Shown here: positions 8,005 through 17,088 of the stretch, piece after piece
Numbering within the stretch: the stretch's first letter is position 1
Layout: each line of letters starts with the position of its first letter
Source of the DNA: Acidobacteriota bacterium
Lineage (GTDB): Bacteria > Acidobacteriota > Terriglobia > Bryobacterales > Bryobacteraceae
DNA: 64,000 bases
NCBI GenBank assembly: GCA_025353165.1
Contig: JANXRE010000122.1
Coordinates: forward strand, 1 to 64,000
Direction: 5' to 3'
The notes under the pieces: model-generated
Told to the model about the DNA's origin: nothing
Seen by the model: the letters and a program-made list of their open reading frames with translations, nothing else
Database searches by the model: none
Program-made: the position numbers and the translations under genes

Positions 8005-9096
8005 TCAGGCACCCCGCGAAATGGGCACATCTTCGCCGGTGCCGGCGTCCTGCTCCTGGCCGGGCGGACGCCTGATCCCCTTCGATTTACGATACCGGTT
8101 CAGCAGGCTGAGCGGTGCCCGGCAATACACCGCCGCCACGGCGGCATCGAACTTGCGCAGCAGCCGGAACAATGCCTGGTCGGCCATCCGCTCAAACCGT
8201 CCCGGCGCGGGTGCGGACCGCATTCCGGGAGCCGGGTGAGCCGGCCATTTTCCACTGTATTTGCCGTGCCAGTATGCAATGTAACCGTCAATCTTACGGC
8301 TGAAATCCGGTGGCACGAGGTCCTTGCGTTCCCTGGATGCGACGATCCGGTCGCCCTTCGCCAAGGCATGATGGCTGCCGTCGTAGAATCCCTGCCGGTC
8401 GGCGTCCCCCAGCGAGGCCATCTTGGGCTCGAACGGCAGGCCGAGGAAATCGCAAATCCCCCCCAGGGTGGCGGCCGGATTCCTTACAAGATCCTCGTAT
8501 TCCAGCACATGCAGGGGCGCTCCTCGCTTCCTGAGCTCATCGCTCTGCGATTTCAGCATCTCGCAGGCCAGCAATGCGCGGAGCGGCATCCCGCGTTTGG
8601 CAAAATAACCGCCGTCCTGGCCGGCCTCGATCACGCTCCGGCAGACGGCCTGCGGATCTCGAAAAACCACGATGAACCGCGCGTCCGGAAACCAGTCGTG
8701 AATGCGGTCCATGCGGTCCCAGTAGTTTGGTGACTTCTCGCCCCAGACCGTTGCGCCGGTACGCGAGGAATATCGGCCGTATACGGTCTCGACCGCGCCG
8801 CGGAAGCTGCCCGGGCGCGACGGAAACTCTTCCGGGGCGAGGCCGTGCCGGGTGAGCGCGCCATTCCAAAAATCCCACCGGTTCAACCAATCCCGGTTCG
8901 CTCCCGACCGGGAGAACAGAGCCTGCAGCAAGGGGAGTTCGGCCTCGTACATGAGACCGATCCGGGGATGCTGATTTAAGAGCGCGTGCAGCAGGGAAGT
9001 GCCCGAGCGCCATACGCCGACTAGGAACACCGGACCCGTGCTGGATTGGTTCATTACGCTGTTAATATTATCGGCTTTTTCGGATGCGCGGCGCAT
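8005..9096 (-). CDS. Sulfotransferase family protein (EPS locus, first copy)
   Basis: Predicted PAPS-dependent sulfotransferase. The 5'-phosphosulfate loop is VGVWRSGTSLLHALL near residues 27-40, and the 3'-phosphate region is RFIVVFRDPQAVCRSVIEA near 140. The length of 363 residues fits the Sulfotransfer_3 group. The ATG at 9096 lies one base after the stop of the upstream glycosidase gene; an in-frame ATG at 9057 would remove 13 residues and is an equal alternative, since neither has a clear ribosome-binding site. The context with PAPS synthase and EPS genes points to a carbohydrate acceptor. Confidence 0.85.
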   Translation of the reverse strand: MRRASEKADNINSVMNQSSTGPVFLVGVWRSGTSLLHALLNQHPRIGLMYEAELPLLQALFSRSGANRDWLNRWDFWNGALTRHGLAPEEFPSRPGSFRGAVETVYGRYSSRTGATVWGEKSPNYWDRMDRIHDWFPDARFIVVFRDPQAVCRSVIEAGQDGGYFAKRGMPLRALLACEMLKSQSDELRKRGAPLHVLEYEDLVRNPAATLGGICDFLGLPFEPKMASLGDADRQGFYDGSHHALAKGDRIVASRERKDLVPPDFSRKIDGYIAYWHGKYSGKWPAHPAPGMRSAPAPGRFERMADQALFRLLRKFDAAVAAVYCRAPLSLLNRYRKSKGIRRPPGQEQDAGTGEDVPISRGA

Positions 9097-9097
9097 T

Positions 9098-11014
9098 TTA
9101 TTTGTTTGTCACCAAGACCGGCTTAGCCCCGATCGGGACCACGGACCCGGGCGGGATGGGCGTCGTATTTCCGGCAAGATCGCTGTAGGCCACCGCGCTC
9201 GACGGTGGCGCGTAGCCGGAGGTCGTACAGACGCCACTGCTGCAGGTCTGAGACGTATCCCACACAGCCAAGGCCAGGTATCCGTCCTGCCGGGCGAACT
9301 GGCAGGTCCATACGGTACTGCCCGGGAGAGCGGCGCATGGCTGGGACACCGCCGCCCCTGCCAGCCAGTTAAACACCTGACCATAAGCCACGCCGGCTCC
9401 CGTCAACCGATCGGTGAAGAGGGTGCCCCACGCACCATTGTCATAGGCGTACCAGTAATAACGGGCGGCCGTCCCCGCATGGAGGAGGTACGATCGCGCG
9501 ACAAACGCGGCCCGCAGATCGGGGTCCCTCAAGTTGGCATCGCGGCCCCAACCCCCCTCCGTGTTCCACAAGGGCATCCCCGCGGAGTTGTTATTGACAA
9601 TGGCCCGGAGCCCCTGGAGAACGTCCTCGGGGAAGCTTTGAGTCTGCGGATTGAGGTAGCCGTGGAACGCGATGACGTCCGCCCATTGTGCCCCCCCGTC
9701 CTTGATGAGATACCGGCTCAGCCAGGCGGCGCCGCCCGAAGGTCCTCCGTCGCCCGCGTTCGCGGGGGCCGGAGTGAGAATCACCGCCTGGGGATCGATC
9801 CTCTTAATGATCGTGTAGGCGTCTTTCGCCATGCGGATGAGCTGCGCGTTGGTTCCGGTCCAGAAGTTCGCCGCGTTCGGCTCGTTCCAGATCTCCCAAT
9901 TCCTGATTCTTCCGGGAATTTCTCCAGCCGCGTGGTTGGCTATGGCGGTCACGAAATCGATCCAGTAATGGTTCCCTCCGGTGCCGTCGGCGTTCAGGTC
10001 GTTCGGAGGAGCGCAGGTACCCGGAACGCCGTTGCCGCAACTATTGTTGGGGTCGGAAGAGGCGCATGGGGGCGTCCTGGCCATCGTGTAGATCAGCTCC
10101 GTCTTGCCCTTAGCCGCGGCTTCCGCCAGGATTTTGTCCAGCTGGGTGAAATGGTAGGTACAGTCGGCATTCGCGAGTTTGTCCCATCCAACCGCGTCAT
10201 CGTGCATCCGCACGGGACCAAATTGAAAAGTGGGCCAGGAGACTGTGTCCGCCAGCGCCCCAGGACTGACGTGCAGCCCGAACAACTCCGGCGTGATGGG
10301 ATGCGGCTCCACCGGCCCGGCGACCGGCACTGTCGCTCCGGCGGAGCTGCTGATATTCTCGCTCGGCATCCGAATCACGATTTCGTGGTCGCCCGCGACG
10401 ACGTTCGGGATCTTGAGATTGATCTGGTAGAGGCCCGGGTAGATGGTCTCACCGGAATAGATCACCTGAGCGGCTTGCCCTCCGACCGTCACGTTCGGGG
10501 TCTCTGCCGCCGTGCCCATCCCGTTCACATAAACGGCGATTTCCTCGCCGGGTTGGGCGGGGGCGGCTCCGTTCACCGGGCTGTAATCCAGGTGCTGGGC
10601 CGCCACGTGGTGTTTGCCGGTGCCGTCCGATGTAAACGGCGCGGGCGAGACGGCGCCGATTGCGACGTTCGCCGATTGGCTGGGGGAATTGTTCACCGTG
10701 ACGACCACTCTTGCCGTCGTGTTAGCCGGAACGTCGGCGGGTACCAAGGCGTTGACGACTTCCTGGGAGACGAATAGAAGCGGGGCTCGCTCCCCGTTCA
10801 CCGTCACGCTGGTCACTCCCATTACGTATGGGTACGGAAGCGTCTGAAGGTACTGCAACTGCCCAAGCCCAGTCCCGAAAATCGACATGATCCCGCCCGG
10901 CGCGACGGTCGGACCGTAATTCGCCGCATTGACCACGCCACCCGGATTGATAGTTTGGGCCGGCGCCAGAAAGGGCAGGCAGAACACAAATCCGGAAATC
11001 AATCTACAGCTCAA
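9098..11014 (-). CDS. Secreted TIGR03437-domain / clan-A glycoside hydrolase-like protein
   Basis: Signal peptide at residues 1-20 (GFVFCLPFLAPAQ). Residues 20-240 resemble the Solibacter TIGR03437 domain, with GGVVNAANYGPTVAPGGIMSIFG and further IPT/TIG-like repeats (VYVNGMG, VTVGGQAAQVIYSG, GLYQINLKIP). Residues about 250-590 look like a TIM-barrel glycosidase: WEIWNEPNAANFW near residue 375 would carry the acid/base glutamate and LWNTEGGWG near 485 the nucleophile, as in GH39/GH5-like clan-A enzymes. Located in the EPS locus, it may trim or release the polysaccharide. The exact GH family is uncertain. Confidence 0.75.
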   Translation of the reverse strand: MSCRLISGFVFCLPFLAPAQTINPGGVVNAANYGPTVAPGGIMSIFGTGLGQLQYLQTLPYPYVMGVTSVTVNGERAPLLFVSQEVVNALVPADVPANTTARVVVTVNNSPSQSANVAIGAVSPAPFTSDGTGKHHVAAQHLDYSPVNGAAPAQPGEEIAVYVNGMGTAAETPNVTVGGQAAQVIYSGETIYPGLYQINLKIPNVVAGDHEIVIRMPSENISSSAGATVPVAGPVEPHPITPELFGLHVSPGALADTVSWPTFQFGPVRMHDDAVGWDKLANADCTYHFTQLDKILAEAAAKGKTELIYTMARTPPCASSDPNNSCGNGVPGTCAPPNDLNADGTGGNHYWIDFVTAIANHAAGEIPGRIRNWEIWNEPNAANFWTGTNAQLIRMAKDAYTIIKRIDPQAVILTPAPANAGDGGPSGGAAWLSRYLIKDGGAQWADVIAFHGYLNPQTQSFPEDVLQGLRAIVNNNSAGMPLWNTEGGWGRDANLRDPDLRAAFVARSYLLHAGTAARYYWYAYDNGAWGTLFTDRLTGAGVAYGQVFNWLAGAAVSQPCAALPGSTVWTCQFARQDGYLALAVWDTSQTCSSGVCTTSGYAPPSSAVAYSDLAGNTTPIPPGSVVPIGAKPVLVTNK

Positions 11015-11087
11015 GCTAGTATCTCCTCACTAATGGGACGCTACCGGAGCAGCATGGATGACGTCCGATCGCCGTTGTAACCGTGTT

Positions 11088-11852
11088 TCAGGGGAATCGC
11101 TTCAGCCCGAACGTCTCCAAGGCGACATTCCAGACGAATCTCGACCCTTTGATGAGGTAGCGCCGCCAAAGCCGCTTCGGTTCCGCGAGCAGCCGGAAGA
11201 GCCATTCGAGCCCGTTCTCCCTCATCCACCGCGGCGCTTGCACCAGCGTCCCGCTGTTGAGGTCGAACGCCGCACCCACCCCAGCCATGACCGGAACGTT
11301 CAGGGAGTTGCGGTGCTCGTACATCCAGCGTTCCTGCTTGGGAGTGCTCAGCCCGACCCACAGTACATCCGCTTTGGAAGCCTCGACCAGGGCCGCCACC
11401 TCCGCTTCCTCGTCCGGCGTCAGCGGGCGGAAGGGCGGCGTGTAAGTGCCCGCGATCACGATCCCGTTCCGGTCGCGCTCTGCCGCCGCGATCCGCTCGG
11501 CCACTCCGGGGCCGCCGCCGTAAAAGAAATGGCGGTAGCGGGATCCGGTGCGGGCGCAGAAGGTCTCCATCAACTCCGGCCCGTACACCCGGCGCTGCAA
11601 ACGACAGCCGCGCAAACGGCCCACCCACACCAGGGACATGCCATCGGGAACCACCAGGTCTGCCGTATTCAGGATTTCCCGCAGCTTCGGGTCCTCGAGG
11701 GATTCCGAAACGCCATGCATGCCCGTCACGGCGATGTAACATCCCCGGGCGCGGCTCGCGATCCAAGCCTCCATCCGATCGATGACCTCCGGAATCTGAA
11801 CGGCATGCACGCGGACTCCCAGCACGCGGAACTCGGCGTTATGGTCCGTCAC
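11088..11852 (-). CDS. WecG/TagA/CpsF family glycosyltransferase (GT26)
   Basis: Predicted to transfer a UDP-sugar onto an undecaprenyl-linked acceptor, an early step of EPS repeat-unit assembly. GT26 features include the VTGMHGVSESLEDPKLREIL region, DLVVPDGMSLVW, FFYGGGPGVAERIA, and VLWVGLSTPKQERWMYEHR with the conserved PKQE. I use a GTG start at 11852, giving 254 residues, the usual family length. A longer in-frame start at 11969 would translate the palindromic repeat at 11874-11989 and has no homology support. It follows the GT4 gene in the same direction. Confidence 0.85.
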   Translation of the reverse strand: MTDHNAEFRVLGVRVHAVQIPEVIDRMEAWIASRARGCYIAVTGMHGVSESLEDPKLREILNTADLVVPDGMSLVWVGRLRGCRLQRRVYGPELMETFCARTGSRYRHFFYGGGPGVAERIAAAERDRNGIVIAGTYTPPFRPLTPDEEAEVAALVEASKADVLWVGLSTPKQERWMYEHRNSLNVPVMAGVGAAFDLNSGTLVQAPRWMRENGLEWLFRLLAEPKRLWRRYLIKGSRFVWNVALETFGLKRFP

Positions 11853-11873
11853 GAAATCGTCCGTCCACTTCGA

Positions 11874-11989
11874 CGTGGCGCACGCACTCGTGCGTGCCGT
11901 GTCGCGACTCCTCGCGACACGATTTTCCCCACGGCTCGCCAAGCGTCGGCAAGAGTGCCGACGCGGCACGCACGAGTGCGTGCGCCACG
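11874..11989. repeat. 116-bp three-hairpin palindromic repeat, copy 1
   Basis: The outer arms 11874-11899 and 11964-11989 are a perfect 26-bp inverted repeat. Inside are two more hairpins: 11900-11919 (8-bp stem TGTCGCGA, 4-base loop) and 11943-11964 (9-bp stem GCGTCGGCA, 4-base loop). The whole could fold as a three-way junction. It fills the gap between the GT4 gene and the GT26 start. A near-identical copy lies at 24722-24837 and a short relative at 1-46. Confidence 0.92.
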
Positions 11990-11999
11990 CGACGAGCCC

Positions 12000-13181
12000 T
12001 CAGGTGTAACAGCGGATTGCATTTTCGTAAATAGCGGACAGTTGGGAGTAATTCTTCTCAGCCGTGTACTTCAATTCAAATTCGCGGCGCGCGTTCAGCC
12101 CCATCTCGCGCATCTGTTCGGGATGCTCCCATGCCCACTGCATCTTGGATGCCAGGTCCTCGGGATCGGACGGATGAAAGTGCAGGCCGGTCCGGCCGTC
12201 GGTGACGATCTCCCGCATCGCGCCGAGCCTCGAACAGAGTACCGGGGTGGCGCACGCAAACGATTCCGCGATGGTCATGGGGAAATTCTCGTACCACTCG
12301 CTGGGAAACACCAGGAATCGCGCCCGCTGCATGGCGGCAATGGTCTCCGACCGCGGCAATTGTCCCTGAAAGAGCGAGACCGGCACGCCGCAACGTTCGG
12401 CCTCCGCCTCGAACCCGGGCCGCTCGGGACCGCCGCCGATGATGGCGAAGGGAACGCTGCCCTGCAAGCGACCCAGCGCGGCGATGAGCGTTTTGACGCC
12501 TTTCGTCGGCGAGAGGCGTCCGACGAAAATCGCGCCGGGCCGGTCCGGCCCGCCCGCGCCCGGATCCGGATCCACAAAGTTCGGCTTCACGGCAACGCGA
12601 TCCTCCGGCAGCCCTCCCTCGATGAACTTGGCCCGGGAGAACTCGGTCAGGGCGATGTAGGCGCTCACCGACTGGTCCCAGGTGCCCCGCGCGCGATGCC
12701 AACTGAGCATCGCGGCCACCGCCGCGGTAGACGTCTTCGACCCCCGATAGCAACCGTACCGCACGCCGCGCCATACCCCGTGCTCCAGGCATTCCTCGCA
12801 GACGTGCCCGTCGCGGGCGAACTCCGCCCCCGCGCAGAAGAGCCGGAAATTGTGCAGCGTCTGGACCACCGGCACGCGAGCTGTCCGGCAGGCCGCGTAG
12901 ATGGAGGGCGAGATCATGACGAACGTGTTGTGGACGTGGACCACGTCGGGCCGCTCGCGCTCCAGCAAACGGCTGAAATCGCGGTGCGTGTCCGAAGCCC
13001 AGATCATCCGCTTCAACAGGAACACCCGCCCGGCGGCCGAAAGCTGCTCGATTTCGTGATTGCTGCGGCGATAGGCCACGACGTCATGACCGGCCGCTTC
13101 GAGCATCTTCCGCTCCAGCTCGAAGACGATGTCCTCTCCTCCGGGCTGCTGGTACGTGTTGTGAACTACGACGATCTTCAC
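12000..13181 (-). CDS. Glycosyltransferase family 4 protein
   Basis: GT-B-fold retaining glycosyltransferase of 393 residues. The N-terminus KIVVVHNTYQQPGGED is typical of GT4. The donor-binding half has AIFVGRLSPTKGVKTLI, the GGGPER segment and the EX7E-type motif in FPSEWYENFPMTIAESFACATPV. I start at GTG 13181, preceded by GGAG seven bases upstream; any longer frame would translate the repeat at 13192-13256 and unrelated sequence. It likely adds one sugar of the EPS repeat unit. Donor and acceptor cannot be read from sequence. Confidence 0.88.
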   Translation of the reverse strand: MKIVVVHNTYQQPGGEDIVFELERKMLEAAGHDVVAYRRSNHEIEQLSAAGRVFLLKRMIWASDTHRDFSRLLERERPDVVHVHNTFVMISPSIYAACRTARVPVVQTLHNFRLFCAGAEFARDGHVCEECLEHGVWRGVRYGCYRGSKTSTAAVAAMLSWHRARGTWDQSVSAYIALTEFSRAKFIEGGLPEDRVAVKPNFVDPDPGAGGPDRPGAIFVGRLSPTKGVKTLIAALGRLQGSVPFAIIGGGPERPGFEAEAERCGVPVSLFQGQLPRSETIAAMQRARFLVFPSEWYENFPMTIAESFACATPVLCSRLGAMREIVTDGRTGLHFHPSDPEDLASKMQWAWEHPEQMREMGLNARREFELKYTAEKNYSQLSAIYENAIRCYT

Positions 13182-13191
13182 CAAAGTTCTC

Positions 13192-13256
13192 CGCTTGCCG
13201 ACGCGCGCGGCTCGGAAGCGCTCATTCTGAGCCGCGACCGTGAGGGAGTGGACATT
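13192..13256. repeat. Short dispersed repeat (in-gene repeat family), intergenic copy
   Basis: About 65 bases between the beta-helix and GT4 genes. Read on the plus strand it contains GACGCGCGCGGCTCGGAAGC and GCGACCGTGAGGGAGTGGAC. It aligns almost base for base with 45498-45562 on the minus strand, which lies in frame inside a GT9 gene. A related but different copy is at 40139-40196. Its translation in one frame (LADARGSEALILSRDREGVD) resembles short insert peptides I recall from acidobacterial proteins. Confidence 0.75.
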
Positions 13257-14661
13257 ACTGGTGCCCCGAGGACTTCCACTCCGCGCCCGTTCTCGGCTTG
13301 TTGTCCCAGAAGAAGAACCGCCCCGATCCGTCCCGCAGCTCGTAGGCGTTGTTCTCGAAACGGTTGTTCCACTCGCTAAAGACGGCCGGCGCGTAGACTG
13401 GCGCGGAACGGATCCCGGCGGCGAATCCGCTCTGCTGGGCGATCGTATTGTCGTGAACGTACATGTTCTTGAGAACGTAGGTCCGGTTGGTCCAGCGGCT
13501 GGTGCCGCGGTCGGATTGGATGCCCACGATTCCATTGACGCAATTGCGGATATCGTTCCGGTAGATCTCCGCGTTGGACGACGTATTCAGCAGGATGCCC
13601 GCGCCCTGGTCCATGCCGTTTCGCCCGGGATTGCCGCCGTCGTTGTGGATGACGTTGTCGCGAATGATCGCGCCGAAGCTGATTTCGAAGAAGATCCCGG
13701 CGACTTTGTTGTCGTTGGTGCGGTTGTGTTCAAACAGGACGTTGTCGCAATCGATGTCGGCCCACAGGCCGGGGCCTTCGTTGTGGTGCACGTAGTTGTT
13801 GCGAATCTGGAGATCCTCGCTGAGAACGAACTTTGCGCCGCCGGCCGCCCAATGATAGTCGTAGCCGGCGTAGTTGTTGTACGCGATTTCGTTTCCGTCC
13901 ACGACGAGATGGCGGCCCGTGCCGCCTACTCCCATGTGGCCGTTGTGGTGCAGGCGGTTCTTCAGAACCCGCATGCCCTGGCCCACCCAGATCCCCACGT
14001 CGTGATTCCACCGGATCTCATTATCTTCCACAGTCCAGTTTTGGCTTCGTCTTCCACCAGGCGCCGGGAGCCCGCCGTGGATTGCGCCCAGGCCGGTGGG
14101 CCCGGCATATTTCTCGATGGTGAGACCGCGGATGGTGACATTGGGAGCGTCCCCGGCGAAGGCGTAGCGCGTCTGGCTCATCTCGACGCGGTGACCTTGC
14201 GGGTCCTCGCTCAGGTACGCCTTGCCGGCGCCGTTGTCCAGGTACCATCCCCCACGGGCCAAGCCTTCCAGCGTCACCTGCCGGCGGCGCGGGACGTTAT
14301 CCACGAACAGATCCTCCGGCAGCGTGCACCCCGGGGAATCCGGCCCGCATTCCCCCTTCGATTCGATTCGTTCGACCCGCACGGAGGCGACCCACCAGCG
14401 GCCTTCGCGCTGAAACCCGGTCAATTCCCTGGCCCCGCTGAGGATCGCGCCGGGCTCGCCCACGAAGGTGTCGCTGGCCTTGGGCTGGACCGACTGGAAA
14501 CGGTGCACCCCGGTCCGGATCAGAAAAGTCGTTCCCGGCGGATTCCCGTCGACCGCGGCCTGGATGCTCTCGGCGGGCGCGATGGGTACCTGCCGCGCCG
14601 AAGGCTGGGAGTAGAGCATGGAGGTCAGTAGGAGCAGTCCTGCCAGACGGGTCGGGATCAT
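13255..14661 (-). CDS. Secreted right-handed parallel beta-helix protein
   Basis: 468 residues with an N-terminal signal peptide (LAGLLLLTSMLYSQ). The body has many short N-rich turns typical of parallel beta-helices (NWTVEDNEIRWNHDVGIW, VLKNRLHHNGHMG, IRNNYVHHNEGPG, IYRNDIRNCVNGI), as in pectate lyases, alginate lyases and C5-epimerases. The start at 14661 overlaps the polymerase stop (ATGA). In an EPS locus such a protein is a candidate periplasmic lyase or epimerase, but I see no diagnostic catalytic motif. Alternative role: extracellular binding or degradation. Confidence 0.82.
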   Translation of the reverse strand: MIPTRLAGLLLLTSMLYSQPSARQVPIAPAESIQAAVDGNPPGTTFLIRTGVHRFQSVQPKASDTFVGEPGAILSGARELTGFQREGRWWVASVRVERIESKGECGPDSPGCTLPEDLFVDNVPRRRQVTLEGLARGGWYLDNGAGKAYLSEDPQGHRVEMSQTRYAFAGDAPNVTIRGLTIEKYAGPTGLGAIHGGLPAPGGRRSQNWTVEDNEIRWNHDVGIWVGQGMRVLKNRLHHNGHMGVGGTGRHLVVDGNEIAYNNYAGYDYHWAAGGAKFVLSEDLQIRNNYVHHNEGPGLWADIDCDNVLFEHNRTNDNKVAGIFFEISFGAIIRDNVIHNDGGNPGRNGMDQGAGILLNTSSNAEIYRNDIRNCVNGIVGIQSDRGTSRWTNRTYVLKNMYVHDNTIAQQSGFAAGIRSAPVYAPAVFSEWNNRFENNAYELRDGSGRFFFWDNKPRTGAEWKSSGHQ

Positions 14662-16202
14662 GGGGTCGAGACCGGCTGGGCCTGAGGCAGTTCGGCGAAC
14701 CCGGGCTGCGAGCCGGCACGGGCCGACTGGAGCTTCCGGCGCAAGTATTCGGCATACCCCAGCACGACCAGGAAGTTGAGCGGCGGATGGAGCGTGATGA
14801 ACGTCATAAAAATTGACCTTATGGTGACCACCAGCAGAACGGCGAGCGCCTCGATGGACAACTGGCGGTCCAACTCGTCCAGTTGCCGGTTGAAGACCGC
14901 CTGTCCCAAAATCCACCAGCAACCCAGGATAGCAATGAGCAGGGGAATCAGACCCCAGAAACTGGTGCCGGCCAGCGTCTCCACGTAATCGCTGTGCAGC
15001 GGCCCCACGTTGTTCAAGCCCAGTTTCTCAAAGACACCGAAGGCTCCGGCCGCGAACGCCCCCATCCCGGTCCAGGGATGCTCTTTGAGCATGTCGAAGG
15101 CGACCTTCCACCAAGTCAGACGGTCGCTGAGGCTGACCATTTCCGCCTGGCTCTGCCCTCTTTGGAGGTATTCCAGCATCTTCACGCCGGCGCCGCTGAA
15201 GACCACGGCCGCGATTCCCCCCGCGGCGAACAATACCAACTTGCCGGCCCGGCCCGTCAGGATCAGGATCAGAATCATCCCGGCCAGGAGTCCCGCCAAC
15301 GCGGTTCGTGTTTGCGCAAAGACGATGGTCGCCACACAGGCGAACAGGACCAGAGCATACCAGAATCGGTCGTATCGCCGCTTCCCGAAAGGAAAGATCC
15401 GGGCAATACAGACGACGCCGACGATCGCACCCAAGTCACCCAGCCGGTTCGATCCCTGTCCCGGGTATAACCCGGAGAGCCGGACCCCGAGAGTGCCGAG
15501 ACTGTAGCCCTCCTCCAGCGCTTCCTTGGGCCAGACGACCGCGCAGGCCCACGCGGAGGCAATCAGTAGACCGCTGAGAATCCAGTTCCAATTGAATAGA
15601 GTTTCGTATTCCTCGGAGTACCGGACCGCGGCGAGAATGGCGGCCAGCAGCGCAATGTCGATCAGGAATTCCTGGGACTTATAGAAAGTCCACGGGGCGT
15701 TGACGGACCACAGAGTGGATACGACGCAGGCCAGGGCAAAGGCGGTCATGGCGCCCACGTTCCCCGAAAACATGGAGCGCAGCCAGTCCGGCCGCCGGAG
15801 CGCGAGCCGCGCCGCCAGAATGAGGGCCACCAAGCCCATGGCCGCGACGCGAAACAGCGCGGCGGCGTCGGCGGGATCGCTCCGGGCGCTGCTCGCGTCG
15901 CGCACGCGGAAGACGAACCCGCTCGCCAGGACCAGGAACCAGAGCCAGTGCCACCAGGTCAGGCTGGGCCGCAGGTCGCGCCACTTCGCCATCGCGATGC
16001 GCAGTCCCCGGAACGAGAGCCAGGCAACGACCGGACTGACGAGGATCAAAGCAGAGGCAACGAGCGGCCCGAAACGGTTGGCGAGCGGCGCGGCGTACCA
16101 GGCCGCAACGGCCCCGAATGCGAGGAATGTGCACACCAGGAGCGTGGCCCGCAGTTTTGAGGGTGCTCCGGCGGCCTTTTCCGATCTGCTTGAACTGTAC
16201 AT
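14658..16202 (-). CDS. O-antigen ligase/polymerase-like membrane protein (Wzy candidate)
   Basis: 514 residues with about 12 hydrophobic segments and one larger periplasmic loop. The late loop contains DRLTWWKVAFDMLKEHPWTGMGAFAAGAFG followed by LHSDYVETLAGTSFWGL, the pattern of the O-antigen ligase/polymerase family (Wzy_C/WaaL). In an EPS locus with Wzx, Wzz and an OPX protein, the expected job is block polymerisation of lipid-linked repeat units. Ligase and polymerase cannot be separated by sequence alone; context favours polymerase. Confidence 0.85.
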   Translation of the reverse strand: MYSSSRSEKAAGAPSKLRATLLVCTFLAFGAVAAWYAAPLANRFGPLVASALILVSPVVAWLSFRGLRIAMAKWRDLRPSLTWWHWLWFLVLASGFVFRVRDASSARSDPADAAALFRVAAMGLVALILAARLALRRPDWLRSMFSGNVGAMTAFALACVVSTLWSVNAPWTFYKSQEFLIDIALLAAILAAVRYSEEYETLFNWNWILSGLLIASAWACAVVWPKEALEEGYSLGTLGVRLSGLYPGQGSNRLGDLGAIVGVVCIARIFPFGKRRYDRFWYALVLFACVATIVFAQTRTALAGLLAGMILILILTGRAGKLVLFAAGGIAAVVFSGAGVKMLEYLQRGQSQAEMVSLSDRLTWWKVAFDMLKEHPWTGMGAFAAGAFGVFEKLGLNNVGPLHSDYVETLAGTSFWGLIPLLIAILGCWWILGQAVFNRQLDELDRQLSIEALAVLLVVTIRSIFMTFITLHPPLNFLVVLGYAEYLRRKLQSARAGSQPGFAELPQAQPVSTP

Positions 16203-16218
16203 CGATGCGTCGTGCCGG

Positions 16219-17088
16219 CTATCTGGCGGCTGCCGGTTGCGGCGTGGCGACGTCCGTGCCGATCGGATACCCCAGCCGGGCCAGCGCCACGCCGGCGTGG
16301 AGTTCGATCAAGCGCACCTGGTCGCCGGTCAACTTGCCTCGCCATCCGGCCACCTTGCCTTCCCGCACGAACCGGTTCCCCTCGGTCGAGCCGGCCTGCA
16401 TTTTCCGCAGCGGGGCCTTGCCGCCCGGAAGTGCCGTCCCCTCTCGAGCGGCGTCTTCCTTGGCTCGCATCTGTTCCAGCGAGTTGTTGAAAACAGCGTT
16501 GCGGATGACCTCGGCGTCGGGGCTCACGCCATAAAACCGGACGATTTCGGCTAGCTTCGCCTCGGGATCGGAGCGCATGTCCTCATATCGGACCACCAAC
16601 AGGCTCACCTGGCCGGCGTCCGACGCATCCAGCCACGAGGTCACATGCTTGTGCCATGCGCCGTAGCCGTTGACCCGGCCCTTGAGGAAGGCATGAATGA
16701 ACTGGTCCAAGTCCCCCGTGAATAGCCCGAGCGCCTTCTCAAACGTGTATTCGGAAAGCACGACATCCCGGGCATCCCGCACCAGGTAAACGGCTTTGTG
16801 GTACACCTTCGCGTACGGCTCGTGGGTTGGGATAAGCCGCCCGCCGTTGGCAAAAACCGGCGCGGCGAATGCACGGTCGATGATCGTCCGGTTTACATCC
16901 ACCCAGGTGGCGGGCTTGCGCGTGAGCGTCTCGTAAAGCAGAAACCGCATCCAGGTGACGCCGGACTTCGGATATTCGCCCACAAACACGTCGTTCGCGG
17001 ACCAGTTGCGATTCCGGCGCCAGATCACGGGCCGCCGCAAGGGACTCTTGACCAGAAAATTGCGAATCCGTCGAAGTAGAAATGGCAT
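16219..17088 (-). CDS. Sulfotransferase domain protein (EPS locus, second copy)
   Basis: A 289-residue predicted PAPS-dependent sulfotransferase of the Sulfotransfer_1 type. The PAPS 5' loop is FVGEYPKSGVTWMRFLLYE near residues 32-48, and AVYLVRDARDVVLSEYTFEKALG near residue 100 is the 3'-phosphate motif. The C-terminal region has the GTALPGGKAPLRKMQAGSTEGN-like lid near residues 230-250. It differs from the sulfotransferase at 8005-9096, so the locus has two enzymes with possibly different acceptor positions. It begins the minus-strand run that continues with the polymerase 16 bases downstream. Confidence 0.87.
   Translation of the reverse strand: MPFLLRRIRNFLVKSPLRRPVIWRRNRNWSANDVFVGEYPKSGVTWMRFLLYETLTRKPATWVDVNRTIIDRAFAAPVFANGGRLIPTHEPYAKVYHKAVYLVRDARDVVLSEYTFEKALGLFTGDLDQFIHAFLKGRVNGYGAWHKHVTSWLDASDAGQVSLLVVRYEDMRSDPEAKLAEIVRFYGVSPDAEVIRNAVFNNSLEQMRAKEDAAREGTALPGGKAPLRKMQAGSTEGNRFVREGKVAGWRGKLTGDQVRLIELHAGVALARLGYPIGTDVATPQPAAAR

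Noticed and set aside
11853-11969. N-terminal extension of the GT26 gene from an ATG at 11969
   Set aside because: These codons are the palindromic repeat translated; GT26 homology begins after GTG 11852.
13182-13535. Longer version of the GT4 protein
   Set aside because: It would translate the dispersed repeat and the end of the beta-helix gene region in another frame; GT4 homology begins at KIVVVHN with a good ribosome-binding site.
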